From Heliocidaris erythrogramma (Eukaryota; Echinodermata; Echinoidea; Camarodonta; Echinometridae), in the NCBI GenBank assembly GCA_025617745.1, contig CM046853.1, forward strand, positions 49,406,934-49,470,933: a stretch of 64,000 nt of DNA, given 5' to 3'. The position numbers and the translations under genes were made by a program. Positions within the stretch are counted from its first letter, which is position 1, and each line of letters opens with the position of its first letter. A model generated the notes under the pieces. That model ran no database searches. It saw nothing but the letters and a program-made list of their open reading frames with translations, and was not told the DNA's origin. Below are positions 12,544 through 25,239 of the stretch, one piece after another.

Positions 12544-12722
12544 AAATGAGATAAGCGGACTGAGCGAGAGACACTGTCTGCGGGGGCGGGGGAGCTCATC
12601 TATATCGCGATTGACATGCACGGTCTATTATCGATTTTTATTTTAATAGCTTATTATAAAATAAATCAACGCTCAGATGAATTATTTTGAAACATAGTAC
12701 ATGTTTCAGAATGTGAAAGTGT
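12544..12722. repeat. Dispersed repeat, copy 1 (partner at 17438)
   Basis: About 175 bases nearly identical to 17438-17615: AAATGAGATAAGCGG, a GAGAGACACTGTCTGCGGGG block, CATCTATATCGCGATTGACA and a TAGCTTATTATAAAATAA end. The segment abuts the 3' tail of the RT element. Family unknown. Confidence 0.8.
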
Positions 12723-12741
12723 GTCACTGCTAATGTAAGAT

Positions 12742-14050
12742 GTCGTTCTTCTTCTTGTGGTGTACTGCCCAACGCCCCAAGGTAGGAGCCAACCGGGCAG
12801 GGTGTGCGCTGATGTAGGTGGCGTGGAGAGAGAAGGTGTGCTTTAGTTTTTGTTTTGTTTTGTCAAGATTTGAAGTACTGTTCTTTTGAAGGTTTCTGTA
12901 GTGTTGATTTCAATGGTTGCGGTTGTGAGGGAATTCCAGTCTGGGATGGTTCTCGGTACAAATGAGTATTTATAACAGTTTTTGTTGGCGAAGATTGGGA
13001 TGAAGCTTGATGAAGATGATTTCCGGAGAGACCTTCGAACCGGACGCAGGACTTTTCGTACTGGGATGGATAGGCGACCCGCAAGTGCCTCGCGAAATGT
13101 TGTTACGCGGTTCACTTTTCGGCGCGTTTGCAGCATTTCCCAGTCCAGCTTCTGCTTCATGGCAGTGACGCTGCTATACTTGGAGTAGTCACCTGTGACA
13201 AATCGAGCTGCTCTATTTTGTATGGCTTCAATTCTATTTATTAGTATTTGAGTATGAGGATCCCAGACAGTTGAACAATAGTCTAGGGTCGGCCTTACCA
13301 GCGTCTTGTAGGCCATATCTTTAATCTTTTGGGCACAATCAAAGAGGTTCCTGCGTATAAAACCAAGAGATCTGTTAGCCTTTGCACATATTTTATCAAC
13401 ATGTACATTCCAGGTCAAGTCGTTAGAGATGTCGACTCCTAGATATGTATGGGATTTTGACTCTGGAAGTGGGGAGTTATTAAGTGTGTATTGGTATTTC
13501 ACTGGATTTCTGGAGTGAGTTATGTGTAATACATGACATTTCTTGGTATTGAAATCCATCTGCCATCTTGCCTGCCATTCTGCTAGTCTGTCCAGGTCTG
13601 TTTGCACCTTCTGTGCATCTACCATGTTAGACACTTGGTCATAGATAATGCAGTCATCAGCAAATAAGCGGCAGGTGGACTTCAATCCGTTAGGCAAGTC
13701 ATTAATAAATATAATAAAGTACAAAGGTCCGGTAACTGTACCCTGGGGAACGCCCGATTCCACTGTCACCCATTCTGATTGCTCCCCTTCAACAACAACC
13801 CTTTGTTTGCGGTTTGTCAAGAATTCTGTTATCCATTTATGGGTTTTTCCTGAAATACCATAAGACAATAGTTTTGAAAGTAGCCTCTGGTGGGGCACCT
13901 TGTCGAACGCTTTCTGGAAATCCATTACAATCAGATCAATCTGTTTCTTGTGGTCCACTTTCTCTGCTATATCATGTATGGCAGATATAAGCTGGGATTC
14001 ACAAGAGTGGTTCTTCCTGAAGCCGTGCTGGTGCTCGTTACTATGGATTA
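12742..14050 (-). mobile_element. 5'-truncated non-LTR retrotransposon (CR1/L2/Jockey-like)
   Basis: This copy lies in the Dispatched-like intron between the exons at 11893 and 14893, on the same strand. It keeps the C-terminal part of reverse transcriptase plus a 3' UTR of about 100 bases. The UTR ends in an AAGAAGAAGAA tail, the kind of short-repeat tail seen in CR1/L2-type elements. Homology to RT begins near NEHQHGFRKN, so the 5' boundary is close to 14050. Truncation at the 5' end is the usual product of target-primed reverse transcription. Confidence 0.8.
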
Positions 14051-14069
14051 CTATGGATTGCAATATCAT
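12843..14069 (-). pseudogene. Reverse transcriptase C-terminal fragment of a non-LTR element
   Basis: The open frame of 408 codons encodes RT palm and thumb. Visible motifs are QHGFRKNHSCESQL, DFQKAFDKVPH (motif A), SGVPQGTVTGPLYFIIFINDL (motif B) and FADDCIIY (motif C with the catalytic DD). These are followed by YLGVDIS and the C-terminal LDYCSTVWDPH region found in CR1, L2 and Jockey groups. No endonuclease domain is present. The frame is intact, so the insertion is fairly recent, but the N-terminal half of the element is missing and it cannot be a complete gene. The first ~12 codons are flanking intron sequence. Confidence 0.85.
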
Positions 14070-14892
14070 GATTTTTGTAGGAACTGAAAATGAGTTAAAG
14101 CCCTTTTAATGCTTATTTGAACCCTACCCACTTTTTATTTCAAACTCCTTCGTTTCTTCCCTCTTGAAATTAAATTCTCTTTGGCTAAATAAGTTGAAGA
14201 CGTACGTAAATCACCAGTTGCATCAAAAACTTCTTTGAATACTTTCTTTTGCTTCTCGTACTTAAAGATATTTTGAATGCATAGCCATAACATTTTACAA
14301 AAGAAATATCATTCTAAGATGTGTCAGTGATGATTTTACCGAGAAATTATGATATGAGTAAGAGTGACTTCAATGGAAATGTTTCTGGTGAAAAGCAGAA
14401 AAGACAGGTCTACGCTAATTGTACACTGAAGCTATTCAACGCGTTCTCTTTGTAACATTTGAAGAATGCTACGTTTTACAAAAATTATAACTTTTTTGTT
14501 TTTTAGTTCAGATCTGTAAGAAACTTAGGTGATACCACTACAACATTATCTACGAAATTTGACTGATGATGGTTGGGTACTTTTTAAGATGTTGCCAATC
14601 AAAATCTCGTTGCACTTTTGAGACACCCCGTAGTGGACACACAAGTTTCTCAAGTCACTGAAAAATATCTATTAAAAAGACATTTAACCTGGTCCTGTAA
14701 CTGAGTTTTACTCATTAAGGTGGACTTGGTTTTTCAGAATTGTATTTCCTTTCAAATATTCGTCAGGCATCAATACCTTTGTCAATAAGTTTAAATATGT
14801 AAGCAAACTGAAAGCAAAGCATATCATTGATTTTTCGTTCGATCAGGGAGATGTTAAGTGTCACTTATATCTCTCTGGTTCAATCCACAAAC

Positions 14893-15097
14893 CTCATTCC
14901 AATGTTGCAACTCCCCCCACCATCCTCTCTAACAATCCTTCCGCCATCGTATTGGATTTTGTTCACAGATCGGTCATCGTTCGGGACATCGCTGGGTGAA
15001 TCATTCTGATAAGCCTCGTTGTCATCTGCTGAGGGGCCAACCTTCATGTCGAAACAAGGGGATGGTCTTTCTTTACTTGGTGTGAGATCAGCGGGAC
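14893..15097 (-). CDS. Dispatched-like protein, probable N-terminal cytoplasmic exon
   Basis: The 205 bases encode about 67 hydrophilic residues rich in Asp, Ser, Pro and Asn, ending GGGSCNIGMR. The acceptor is TTATGCAAAG|GTCCC and the donor ATGAG|GTTTGT. The two leftover bases AG combine with the G that opens the next exon to make Arg, followed by YTQF, so splice phase fits exactly. Dispatched proteins have a variable cytoplasmic N-terminus before helix 1. The exon starts mid-codon, so an upstream exon with the true start is expected; alternatively translation starts at the internal Met of FDMKVG. Because the segment is not conserved, the call rests on phase, position and composition only. 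Confidence 0.55.
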
Positions 15098-15465
15098 CTT
15101 TGCATAAAAAAAAACAATCAATAGCGTAATGAACATGGCGAAAGGGGCATCCCCTTCCCCCATATACTTTTGTGGAGTTTCGGCGGTGGAAAGGAACCGA
15201 CAAAATACCGTGAAAATACCAAGAAGATGTGTGATGTACCAACAAAACACAATATGACAACTGGATATTAATTTGTTATTAGATTTGTTATTAAACTACT
15301 CATTTGTGTTATGTACTGTACGATGTGAATGCATGTATTTTCTTATTTCTACCTCCTTCCTTTTCCTTTCCCTCCTTTTCTCTTCTGCTATACGAATCTC
15401 CTCCATACACCTTACATTTCTATTACGTTATATATCGTCGGCCTTATCACTGTATAAAGTCTATA

Positions 15466-16862
15466 AGCCCCCTCACACCTGAACGAATGTAGGCGGACGA
15501 AGGGTGACGAATGGGAAAAATGGACGAAATGCACGCGAATTCAACGAATTCAAATAAAATTTCCGTCAAATCATGTGATCATTAACTATTGTCAAATTTT
15601 ATCAACGAACGGTAAGCGAAGGATAAATATGACATGCGAAGGATATCGATTTTTCGGTTCACCTCTTTGAGTAAATTGCAGGCGAAGGCGAGTGAAGGGT
15701 TGATATAACCCAATAAGACGAACGAACAGTGAGCAATGGTTTGATATGGCGTGCGATTAGAAACGAAGACGAGGGAATAGATCGGGCGTTCTTGTACGTT
15801 GCGGCCAGAGAAGTCATCCACGCAACACGAGTAGCGTGGCGAGTGGCAGGTCACGGTGAGCAGCTCAGGCGCCAAATTATTCGTCTGGTCATTCGCTCGC
15901 ATTCGCAATCCATAGTTTTAGTATCTTTTAGCCATGTCTTCGTGTATGTATTGCTATTAAAATTTAGTAAAAGTTAGTATTGGTTTCCCTTCGCATAGAA
16001 GATGGCAAGCGAAAATCCGTTTGTCATAGTATCTTCGTTTCCATGCGCAACTCATATTTTGTCATCGTGCTGCTTCGTTAAAGACCTCAGCCTGACCCAA
16101 AACAACCATATATTGACGTAAAGCTTAGTAAACAAAGAATATAATTACCCTGGGTATTCATAAATTTTCGTCTCCGTTTATCCATAAAAAATAAAAAAGA
16201 TTTTTTTTTGGTCCGCCCCCTCCCTATTGCGTAACAAGAGAGGAAACTGCAGGGGGTCGCTAGACGTGTGACGACATGTCATGTATACAGCTCCGAGTGC
16301 GTCTACACGATATGTCGTCATCAAATTTTCACCCCCCGCAAAGTAGCGTTCCTCAGAGACGGGGCCCTCGTCAGAAAAACCAACATTCGGGACGCTGTTA
16401 CTCATTCCACAGGAAACGGAATCTCATGAAGTTGGTTTCAATTTGTTCAGAAAATATATAGCTCCCCGTGGATGAATAAAGTGTATATTTCAAAATTCGG
16501 TCAGGCTGAGGTCTTTAAGGGTTCTTTCGAGATCGGTCCACTTTTGCAAAAGCGCGATGAGGGAATATGCGCGACAATAACACACGAACGATAAAAGAAA
16601 GATTACCGCAGACTAAATAAGAGATGCGAATTCAAACAGATGACCAACGATTTTTCAATTCGTCGGGAAATTTTAAACATGTTCAAAATTTCCGCGCGAA
16701 TTTGAATAATCGCAGCTGTTAGTTCAGAAGGTGTACGAACCCAAACACGAAGGGTAAATATGATTTACTATCAGTTACCATTGAAAACGATTTTTAAAAC
16801 AATTCCTTTCGCCAGCCATCGCAAGGCATATTTCAGGCAATTCGGTTAGGTGTGAGGGGGCT
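15466..16862. mobile_element. TIR element, about 1.4 kb, carrying a nested MITE
   Basis: The ends are AGCCCCCTCACACCT on the left and AGGTGTGAGGGGGCT on the right. The interior is rich in ACGAA/TTCGT words and holds no convincing coding frame. The target duplication could not be decided (the left flank ends TATA, the right begins TTAA). A separate TTAA-flanked MITE is inserted at 16082-16514, so this element is the older of the two. Confidence 0.65.
16082..16514. mobile_element. Nested TTAA-flanked MITE, 433 bp
   Basis: The terminal inverted repeats are AGACCTCAGCCTGACC and GGTCAGGCTGAGGTCT, each bounded by TTAA. The element lies inside the larger TIR element at 15466-16862. It is a piggyBac- or Kolobok-type footprint without coding capacity. 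Confidence 0.75.
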
Positions 16863-17437
16863 TTAAGGCTGACGATATTTGATTTTGCAAAAACTGTAAT
16901 TTTCTGTGACCAACATTTGTACTCTGTAACTCATTTATTTGTATTCTCTACCAGTGAAAAAACAAATTTCCGAATGGACAATATATATTCAATTCAATTA
17001 CAGAAATACCATATTTGCAATGTGATGGTGTGAAAATTTTTCCAAACTTGCTTACTTTGCTTGCTCGAACAAAATATTTGTTAGTAATGTTAGTATTATC
17101 ATTATTATTACTAGCAGCAGCAGTAATAATAGTATTAGTATTATTATGATAAAATATTGTCATCATCATAAGAATAAAATATTTACCGTAATATTGTTTC
17201 CACAAAATGATATGTGTTATATCCTTCGTATGTCTGTAATAAATGATTTTCCAAAGGTTTCAAGAGAGCAAATGCTAATCTTGTCAGTCAAATTTAAAAA
17301 AATGTAAACTGTAGAAAACGAATCATTCGCGAGCAATGCCAGGTTGTCCGCATATTATGATTATTATCATCATGAACTCGAGTACCCCAAATACGATTGT
17401 TCCTTGCACGCTTCGTATACACCAAACACCTAATTTC

Positions 17438-17615
17438 AAATGAGATAAGTGGCCTGAGCGAGAGACACTGTCTGCGGGGACGGGCGGGGGAGCTCATCTA
17501 TATCGCGATTGACATGCACGGTCTATTATCGATTTTTATTTTAATAGCTTATTATAAAATAATACAACGCTCAGATGAATTATTTTGAAACATAGTACAC
17601 TATAGAATGTGAAAG
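17438..17615. repeat. Dispersed repeat, copy 2 (partner at 12544)
   Basis: Second copy of the ~175-base repeat, same orientation. It differs by a few substitutions and a short G-rich insertion (CGGGGACGGGCGGGG). Sequence downstream diverges after GAATGTGAAAGTG. Confidence 0.8.
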
Positions 17616-17932
17616 TGAACATCGTAAGGAGACCAATAGTATCAGCGATAACATTGTCTTCTCTCACAATATTAGCAATAACATGATTCACTGTCGTCAT
17701 GACAACGTCGCCTATTATCAACTACACTTTTCAACATTTTGCTTGCGAGCGAGCAAAGCGAGCGGCCAAACATTATTACAATGTATATATATATCTTTAA
17801 AATGCGATCTCTTTAAAAAAATATATATTGTGCATAATCATTAAACAAAATTATATGAAAAGTGTTTACTCAAAAAGTGAAGGGGCTGCAGCCCCATCAC
17901 CCCCCCCCCCCCCGACCAGGTTCCAAAATTGC

Positions 17933-18065
17933 CAAATAAACCAAATGGTAGTTGGACGAAATGATGATTAGGCCCATTGGTTATTGGACCAACTAATATT
18001 AGACCGAATGATGTTAGACCAGTTGGCTATTAGACCAACTGGCTGTAGACCAAGTGGCAATAAAC
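17933..18065. repeat. Degenerate ~20-bp tandem repeat
   Basis: Variants of ATTAGACCAACTGGC and its inverse-like relatives follow one another about six times (for example TTGGACCAACTAATA, TTAGACCAGTTGGCTA, GTAGACCAAGTGGCAA). No gene is near. Confidence 0.7.
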
Positions 18066-20191
18066 CCTTTATTTTTAATTAAAACAACATCTTGCGTCGT
18101 ATAGTGTAGGCTCTCTACATTTGTGTTATATTTGATTATCACTATAGATTGAAACGATAACATGCAGGTTTCAGGCATTTCTCAAAACATTAAATATTTC
18201 ATCATTAAAAATCGCGTGAATAAAACAAGTATTATGAACCATATCAGACATCTGAGCAATGCAATTTTAACATTTTATTGCCCGGCTTTGCCAAGCTAAC
18301 AATTGCAGGCCGATAATGCGCGGTTTCGAAAGTCAGTATGATTTTGCGTGTTAAATAGCGGGCAAAAAACTTTATTACCCACGCCGATAAAATCGGCAGG
18401 GTTATTGTAAAGGGCTCCGTATGTATGTTTGTTTGTTTGTGTACACGATAACTAGAGAACGGGTGAACGGATTTGCACCAAATTTTCAGGGAATGTTCGG
18501 ATAGTGACAGGAAAGAATCGATTAGATTTTGGTGATGATCGGTTGACGCCTGCAAATTCTGTGTAACCTTGTAGTTTTGACCCCATAGTTAGTATAGTAT
18601 TGCAACTACTCTGTAGCGCCGCCAAGGCGTGGTTCTGCCGCCTTTGACGGCCTTTGTAGTTTTTACAATATTTTCGAGTTCGCTTTATTTGATTTCTACG
18701 CTTCTGTTTCTACGTCTGATTCTGTTAATATAATAATGATATGGACTGGCTACTTTCGGGGGATACAACATTAGTTACTGGATTTCGAGCTTTTCAGAAA
18801 ATCAAGAAATCTCGTCCTGTACATTGGTGCTTAAAAGTGTGTTCTTGACCAGATTAAAGGGTGCCCCATATTAAGAATGGTATTTTGAGGAAATATACAC
18901 TTTCAGCTTTACTGTGATATAAATTTTATTTGGGCTCAAAATAAAAAGTTTTGCATAATGATCAAGAAAAGTGAGAGGACGAAAATTGTGTTTTGAAACA
19001 TCCTTTTCTCCCTATTTTTCACTTATTTTTTTACCTATTTTTATATTGTTATTAAAAAGAATGAACAAATACAAAAGTTTGACATTTGCTCTTTTCAATA
19101 TGTATAATAATCATGAACTTCAAGTGGCTAAAGCGATTAATTTCTTCGAGAAAGAAAATCTCACGATTCACGACATTTTGCAGGATGAAAGATTTGGCGG
19201 CTTTTGGCCACGAGAGGATCTGGATGAATCCTGCTTGTTTGCTCATTAGCATACAGACCTACCGACTGACTGTTTGAGTGTCCGAAGGTCTGCACACACG
19301 TAACTTCACTCACATTATTTTGCAAAGAACTAGATGTATGTTCATAAGTCTTGAATTCTTCACTCTGGGTGATCGGATTATGAAAGTTCATTTCATTACA
19401 TGTAATTTGATGTACATGTTATCACATTTACTTCAGTATCAGTGATCATTTTTTCTTTGATCTTTCCCATGTTCACAATTTTGTCTATTGCAATCTGTTA
19501 AAACACGCACATATTTCCAGACACTGTTGCCACTGAAAACAATCTAAGGGTCAAGGAGGTCCGAGGGTGATCGGATTCAGAATGTTGAATAAATTACCTA
19601 CATGCTGGTGTATAATGTTATGGTAAACATCCAGTGATCATTTTTTTCTCAAAGTTTAGATCAAGCAGGCAAAAAATTGGCAAATTCTCGTCAATGACGG
19701 CATGGTAAGTCACGTGACCAGCATAGGATACTTTCTGTGCTTAAACCCTTGTCATTCGTCATGCATACAATAGCGTGTGTTTTATGTCAGTGTTTTATGA
19801 TATAACCAGAGGTTGACAAAGCTACGATATCCTATACAGTATACATGGTATAGGGGATTTTGTTGCAATTTTGCAATAGCGTCTGTGTACACAAACTAAG
19901 CCAGTATCGTCTGCTACGTGAACGAGATGAGCGAATATTACTTTTATTAGGTGGGCTGTAATTCAATTATAGACCACCTCTTGTTTTTGTACGAATTTTG
20001 CTTTATTAGGTGGGCTGTAATTGAAATACAGACCATGTCATGTTTTACTCTGCCATATATCTACATTTAGATTTCCCCCAGACCAATACCGACAAACTTT
20101 GACCCCACAAGTTTCAAAAGCTGAGGTGCCGTGTGTTCCCACTAGATCAAAACTTCGGCTCTTTCTTATAGAGACTATGAAGTGAATATAC
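18066..20191. other. Non-genic stretch
   Basis: No exon was recognised. A segment at about 18380-18560 (GCCGATAAAATCGGC hairpin, TTTGTTTGTTTGTGTAC, AACGGGTGAACGGATTTGCA) looks like a dispersed repeat. A short repeated hairpin (TTTATTAGGTGGGCTGTAATT, twice) lies at 19945-20035. Confidence 0.4.
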
Positions 20192-20195
20192 TTAA

Positions 20196-20819
20196 AGGGA
20201 AATCCCACCTCAATGTAAAGGATAGACCGGAGAAGCAGATTGGTGAAAGTTTGAACGAAATCGGACAAGCATTAAGAAAGTTATGGATTTTGAAAGTTGT
20301 AATCACTATACACGTGGGAATTTCAAATTGGCCGAATAGGTAATTTCACTGTCATGTATAGTTGCGGACAACGCTCCCCTTTGCTCCAACACACAAAATG
20401 ACTAAAATGTCATATTTTCAAAATGTATTACTCAGTAGCATATTTTTCTTTCATGAGGACCTATAACAATATGCTATCTCAAATATATTTTGAGTACTTC
20501 CCCGAGAGTAACTTACGGGCGTTTCGGAGAAAACCGCAAATTAATATTTTTGTGTAAGACAAACAGGAGAGTTGTTCGTAAGTATAATAACAATAATAAT
20601 CAATTTATATACCGCAAATTGCAAAATTGCCTCTAAGCGGTCACAATTGACTCAGCAACTTACCGATTTGAGATTCGCGCAGATGTAGTGATCTCACTTT
20701 TCAAACATCCATAAATTTCTTATTCTTTGCCGATTTCTTTCAAACTTTCACCATTCTGTTTTTCTTATTTTTCTGCTTTCACACAAATCATCATCTTATT
20801 CCCAAGGTTGGATTGCCCT
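20196..20819. mobile_element. TTAA-flanked MITE, 624 bp
   Basis: The ends are AGGGAAATCCCACCT on the left and AGGTTGGATTGCCCT on the right, each next to TTAA. A second, 5'-truncated copy lies at 37150-37577 and shares TCTTTCAAACTTTCACC and CAATATGCTATCT. Non-autonomous; superfamily piggyBac or Kolobok by target preference. Confidence 0.75.
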
Positions 20820-21699
20820 TTAAAGTATCATATAGTGTATTTTTTTTCTCATGGGTTGTCGGTCACTGGGATCATCCCTAAGAGGCAGAGAAGAAGCAGT
20901 GGCAAAAATACAATAAATGAATATACATTTATATATTTCAAAAGTCAGAATCCTCTCTGAGGGATATCTGTGTTCAAACATTTATGGTTTATACTTCCGT
21001 TTTAGTACCAAAGAATAGTGTTGTTTAAAGAGTACAATGAACGCATGTCTGCATGGGAGCGGGAGTTCGAAAAACATATTCAGTCTCTTTTTCGTTTCCT
21101 TTCAACAATGAAACGATGAAAATAATAACGGTGTTTGATAAATACAATGAATGCATATCTCTGTGGGGGGGGGGGAAGACTTGGAAAAACATGTCCCAGT
21201 TTCTGGTTGAGTCCTTGAAACATTAATGTTGAAATGAAAACACGGTGCTTAAGAAATACGATGAATCCCCGGCGTAAATCCGGTTCAAGTAGTGGGGGGT
21301 ATAATCGCAACATTGAGCGGAAATTTCCAAAGTTTGGGGGCACCGATAATGAAGGGCTATTACTGGAAAAAAGGGCACCTACAACGGGAAAAATATACCA
21401 TCTCTAAACATTGGCATATATACCCTACATTGTGATTACATTTATAGAGATTTCAATTATGATTAAGCATCAAAGTTTGCAGTTGGGTTTGATGACCTAC
21501 ATATTAAATGTGCGAGAGAGCGAGCAATTTTTTAAGATCTGTGAGGCTGCATGGTGATTAATAACATTATATAAAGGGGAAAACCCAAGTTCTGAAAGGT
21601 TTTTAAACACAGTATTGGCATGAGAGACTGAAAAGGCCTCTAATAAGTAACATAACTATATCAAATATAAATGTGATCGAGCGTAGAGAGCGGGCCTTA

Positions 21700-22640
21700 A
21701 CGAAATGAAAGTAAAATTGCTCCAGATCGCTATAAATTAGGGGCACAAATTATGGAGGAAGAAAAAAAGGGGCCCTTAACAACCAGAAAATGGCACTTAT
21801 CAGAAAAGAAAAGAAAAGAAGCAGGAATGTGTCAGAATTAAAAAGAGCAATAATCAGAGGATGAAACATGTGGTATTTGTTGCACATGAATGTTGACACT
21901 AACCAGAGGTGAAAAAGGCACTTATGAGAATGGAAAATGGGTGGGGTTATTTTTTTTATAAAGGAAGAGGGGCTCTTATCAGAAGGAATAAGTGTACTTC
22001 TTAGAAAGAAAAGGAGCCCGTGTCAAAATGAATTAAGGGGAACTTATCAGAGGTGTAAAGAAGGGGCACTCATCAGAGATGTCAAGTGTCATTTACCAGA
22101 GGGCGGAAGGGGCACTTGTCAAATGAGAACGGGCACCTCTCAAATTTAAATAGAGGCCATTGCCACAGGTGGAGATGCACTTATCAGATGGAAAGGAGTA
22201 ATTCTTGTATCTGAAAAGTGAGAATGGAAAAAGGCAGTTATTGAAAGGGATTAATAAGTACATTGATGCAAATGATTTAATAGGGAATTGTCGAAGGAAA
22301 GATTTTATCAGGGGTTTTATGAGAGGTGAAAAGGGAAGAGGCTCGTTTTTAGAAATAAAATAAGGGAGCACTTATCAGAAAGAATAGGGGTTTTTATGAG
22401 ATTGGAAAAGGGGCACGTGTTATAATATAAATGATACTTAAAGAAGGGGAAGGGGCACTTCTTCCAAATTAAATACAAAGGAAAAGGGACAGTTGTCAAA
22501 GAAAAAGGGGGACCTCTCAGATTTTAATAGGCCTCTGGCAATTATCAATGTTAATAAAATCAAATTATAAGAATGTGGAACGGGTAGGAATATAAAGGAA
22601 AGGGGTACTTATCTGAGGTAAAAGGAACACTTTCCTATGT
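21700..22640. repeat. Degenerate minisatellite of GGGGCACTTATCAGA units
   Basis: About 30-40-base units built around (A/G)GGGGCACTTATCAGA followed by a purine-rich stretch repeat more than 20 times with heavy divergence. Open frames across it are by-products. Similar but sparser units occur from about 21360. Confidence 0.8.
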
Positions 22641-23599
22641 AAAAGGGGAACTTTTAGGATACCTGAAATACTGGGGACACTGCCCCCCCCCCCCCCCCCC
22701 ACTGCGCCTGATTTTAAATAATCCTATACCCTCTAAAGAGTTGAGGCGTCATTCTGAATCCTGAAAGAAGAAGGAGGAATTCTCACTACTATAATAGCCT
22801 TTTATATTAATCTTATCAATTTTATCAATAACTGATTGATATAGAAATTATTTCTTCCTTGAAGAGTGGGGGTATATTTGTACAGGCCACCCCCCCCCCT
22901 CCCCATCCCCAGGGACTTACGCCAGTGCAATGAATGCATATCTGTGTGGGAGAGGGACTTCAAAAACAGATTCCCATTTTTGCCAGTTCGCTTAATTCCT
23001 TACAACAATGAAATGGTGGATTGTACATTGTTGGTGTGTGGCCTCGAAATTCACGGTAGGTCATGTACAATCAATTCATGTTTCTAAAAAGAAGGTTTGG
23101 AATCGTAATCATGGTATTAAAATTAAAGGTCATCTATAGTTTTGGTAAGTCCTAAAGAGCTTTTCGTCAGATTTCTTTGCTTTGGAGGATAATAGCAATA
23201 TACACCTACTAGCAATAGGCATACTAAGATGCTGTGAAGTCCTTTCCTCCTTAAGTGGAATAATACACAAAGGAGAGGTTGAAGGGATTCGGTAACTTTG
23301 TGGAGGCTTCTGTCTTGTATAATGATGTTCAGAAGGATAAATGAATAGCCAGGCATATAAAGGTTTTCAAATATATAATGCTATTATTAAGATATCTATG
23401 ACTGAATACTCCAATTTACGAAAGCGTATGGCCATACGCTTAGTCTAACACTGAGTCTATGGAGCAAAATGAGTCTGGCATTTCCGGTCACTTGCATATG
23501 TTTACTTTTGTGAAGCACACGATGATTTTGAAGTGCTTTTTCCTGGGCTTCATATTTACACCATATTACATACACTGATAGCATGTACGTATACTATAA
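22641..23599. other. Non-genic stretch before the LTR element
   Basis: Holds C runs (22682, 22888) and AT-rich sequence with no recognised exon or repeat. It ends in ATAA, which is the left target-site copy of the retrotransposon. Confidence 0.4.
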
Positions 23600-25200
23600 T
23601 GTGGAGCCCCACAGAATATAGAATACCCCCCCCCCCCCATTTTTTGTGTAACTAACATTACTTTTGTGAATAACAAAATATGCACCCCTATTTGGAAAAT
23701 GGAGTAGTCCAGCCCCAGAGCCAAGATGCTGTTTAAACATGTGGCCTGCCCATCACTTGTTAATGCCACATCAAAGAGACAGCATCCTGACTCCTTTCTC
23801 ATCTATTTTCAATTAGGTAAGAAATACATTTTTTTACTATCTTTCAGTTATATTTGTTGCAATGAGTGTGAGTGCTATTGCTGGAAATGTTATCAATGTG
23901 TAAGTTATAATATTATCCATTGTTGTACATAATTTAACAGTATTTAGATAAAAGAATTGAGTGAACTTGTTGAGAGCTAAGAAAGTGAGAGAATGAGTTG
24001 AATATATATATTTCTCCTATTTCAGAGTCTTTACAAGATAATTGCTCCATCTCATGTAATTATATAATGCATGTTAGAAAGGTTATAACTTTCGTTGAAG
24101 TAATTATTATATTATATCCAGTATTAATTAGGATAGACAATTTTCCCTTTGTTCAGTATTATGAGAAAGCATGGTCGTAGAGTTGCCCCCATGTGGTTGT
24201 GAGATGCTCCATGCATACTCAGGAGATACTGTAACAAAGTGTGTGTGTATGTGTGTGTGTGTGTGTGTATGTGTTATAGAGGAAGTGTGAAACTTCTAAG
24301 ATACTATATGCAGTAGGAAATAGCCCAGTGTGTTATGTAACAGTACTAGCAAAGTACATAAACTTGGTACAGGTACTGTGTGCTCCTATTAAGGAGAAAT
24401 GCAAACACGGGTATGAGGGACTGAATGTGAATATTACAGTTCAAGGGTCTAGAATGCATGAATGATCCACAGTCTCAGCAAAAGAAATAGTAAGGATATT
24501 GTTAGAAAATGGATATATGAATGGTTAAGCCAACATTCAATATCTGTAGCTTGTATATTCTTTGAATGGATAGGTTCATGAAGTTTTATGATAGAGGATT
24601 TTCATGATTGTTCGATAACACAATCGAGATGAAAAGTTATTATAGTTTAGGAGTAAAGCTCCAAGGACAGCTTAATTGTATTGTCCCTTATCATATGTGG
24701 AATAGTTTCTATCTGACTTCTCTCAAAATATAGTTATTATTATTGTTAGTTACATGTATAAGATTGAACATTTATTTGTCTAGGATGCAGACATTTGATT
24801 TATGCTATTTTTAAAGTGGTACTATAGAAGTAGAGCATGTAGGAAAAGTTGGGATAGTGTTATAACAAGTTTTATTAATGATTGAGAAGTGCTAGGATGA
24901 AGTATGAAGACTTTTGAGATATGAATATGATCTTGATCTAATGATAATCTTGTTAAAGTTAGGAGTTATTGTAAGAAAACAATCAAGAGTTAGAATTGCA
25001 TTGATGATAGAATATGGTTTTGTTAGTTTGTGAGAATGGAAGTAGATGTAGGATCTTAGCACCATGTCAAGGAGTGATGCTGTGTTTACTTTGTAGATTA
25101 TCTCTCTCCCTCTCCCTCTTGTATCCCCCTCTCTCTCTCTCTCCCTCTTGTATCTCCCTCTCTCCTTCTTGTATCTCCCCCTCTCTCCCTCTTGTATCTC

Positions 25201-25239
<39 letters not shown>

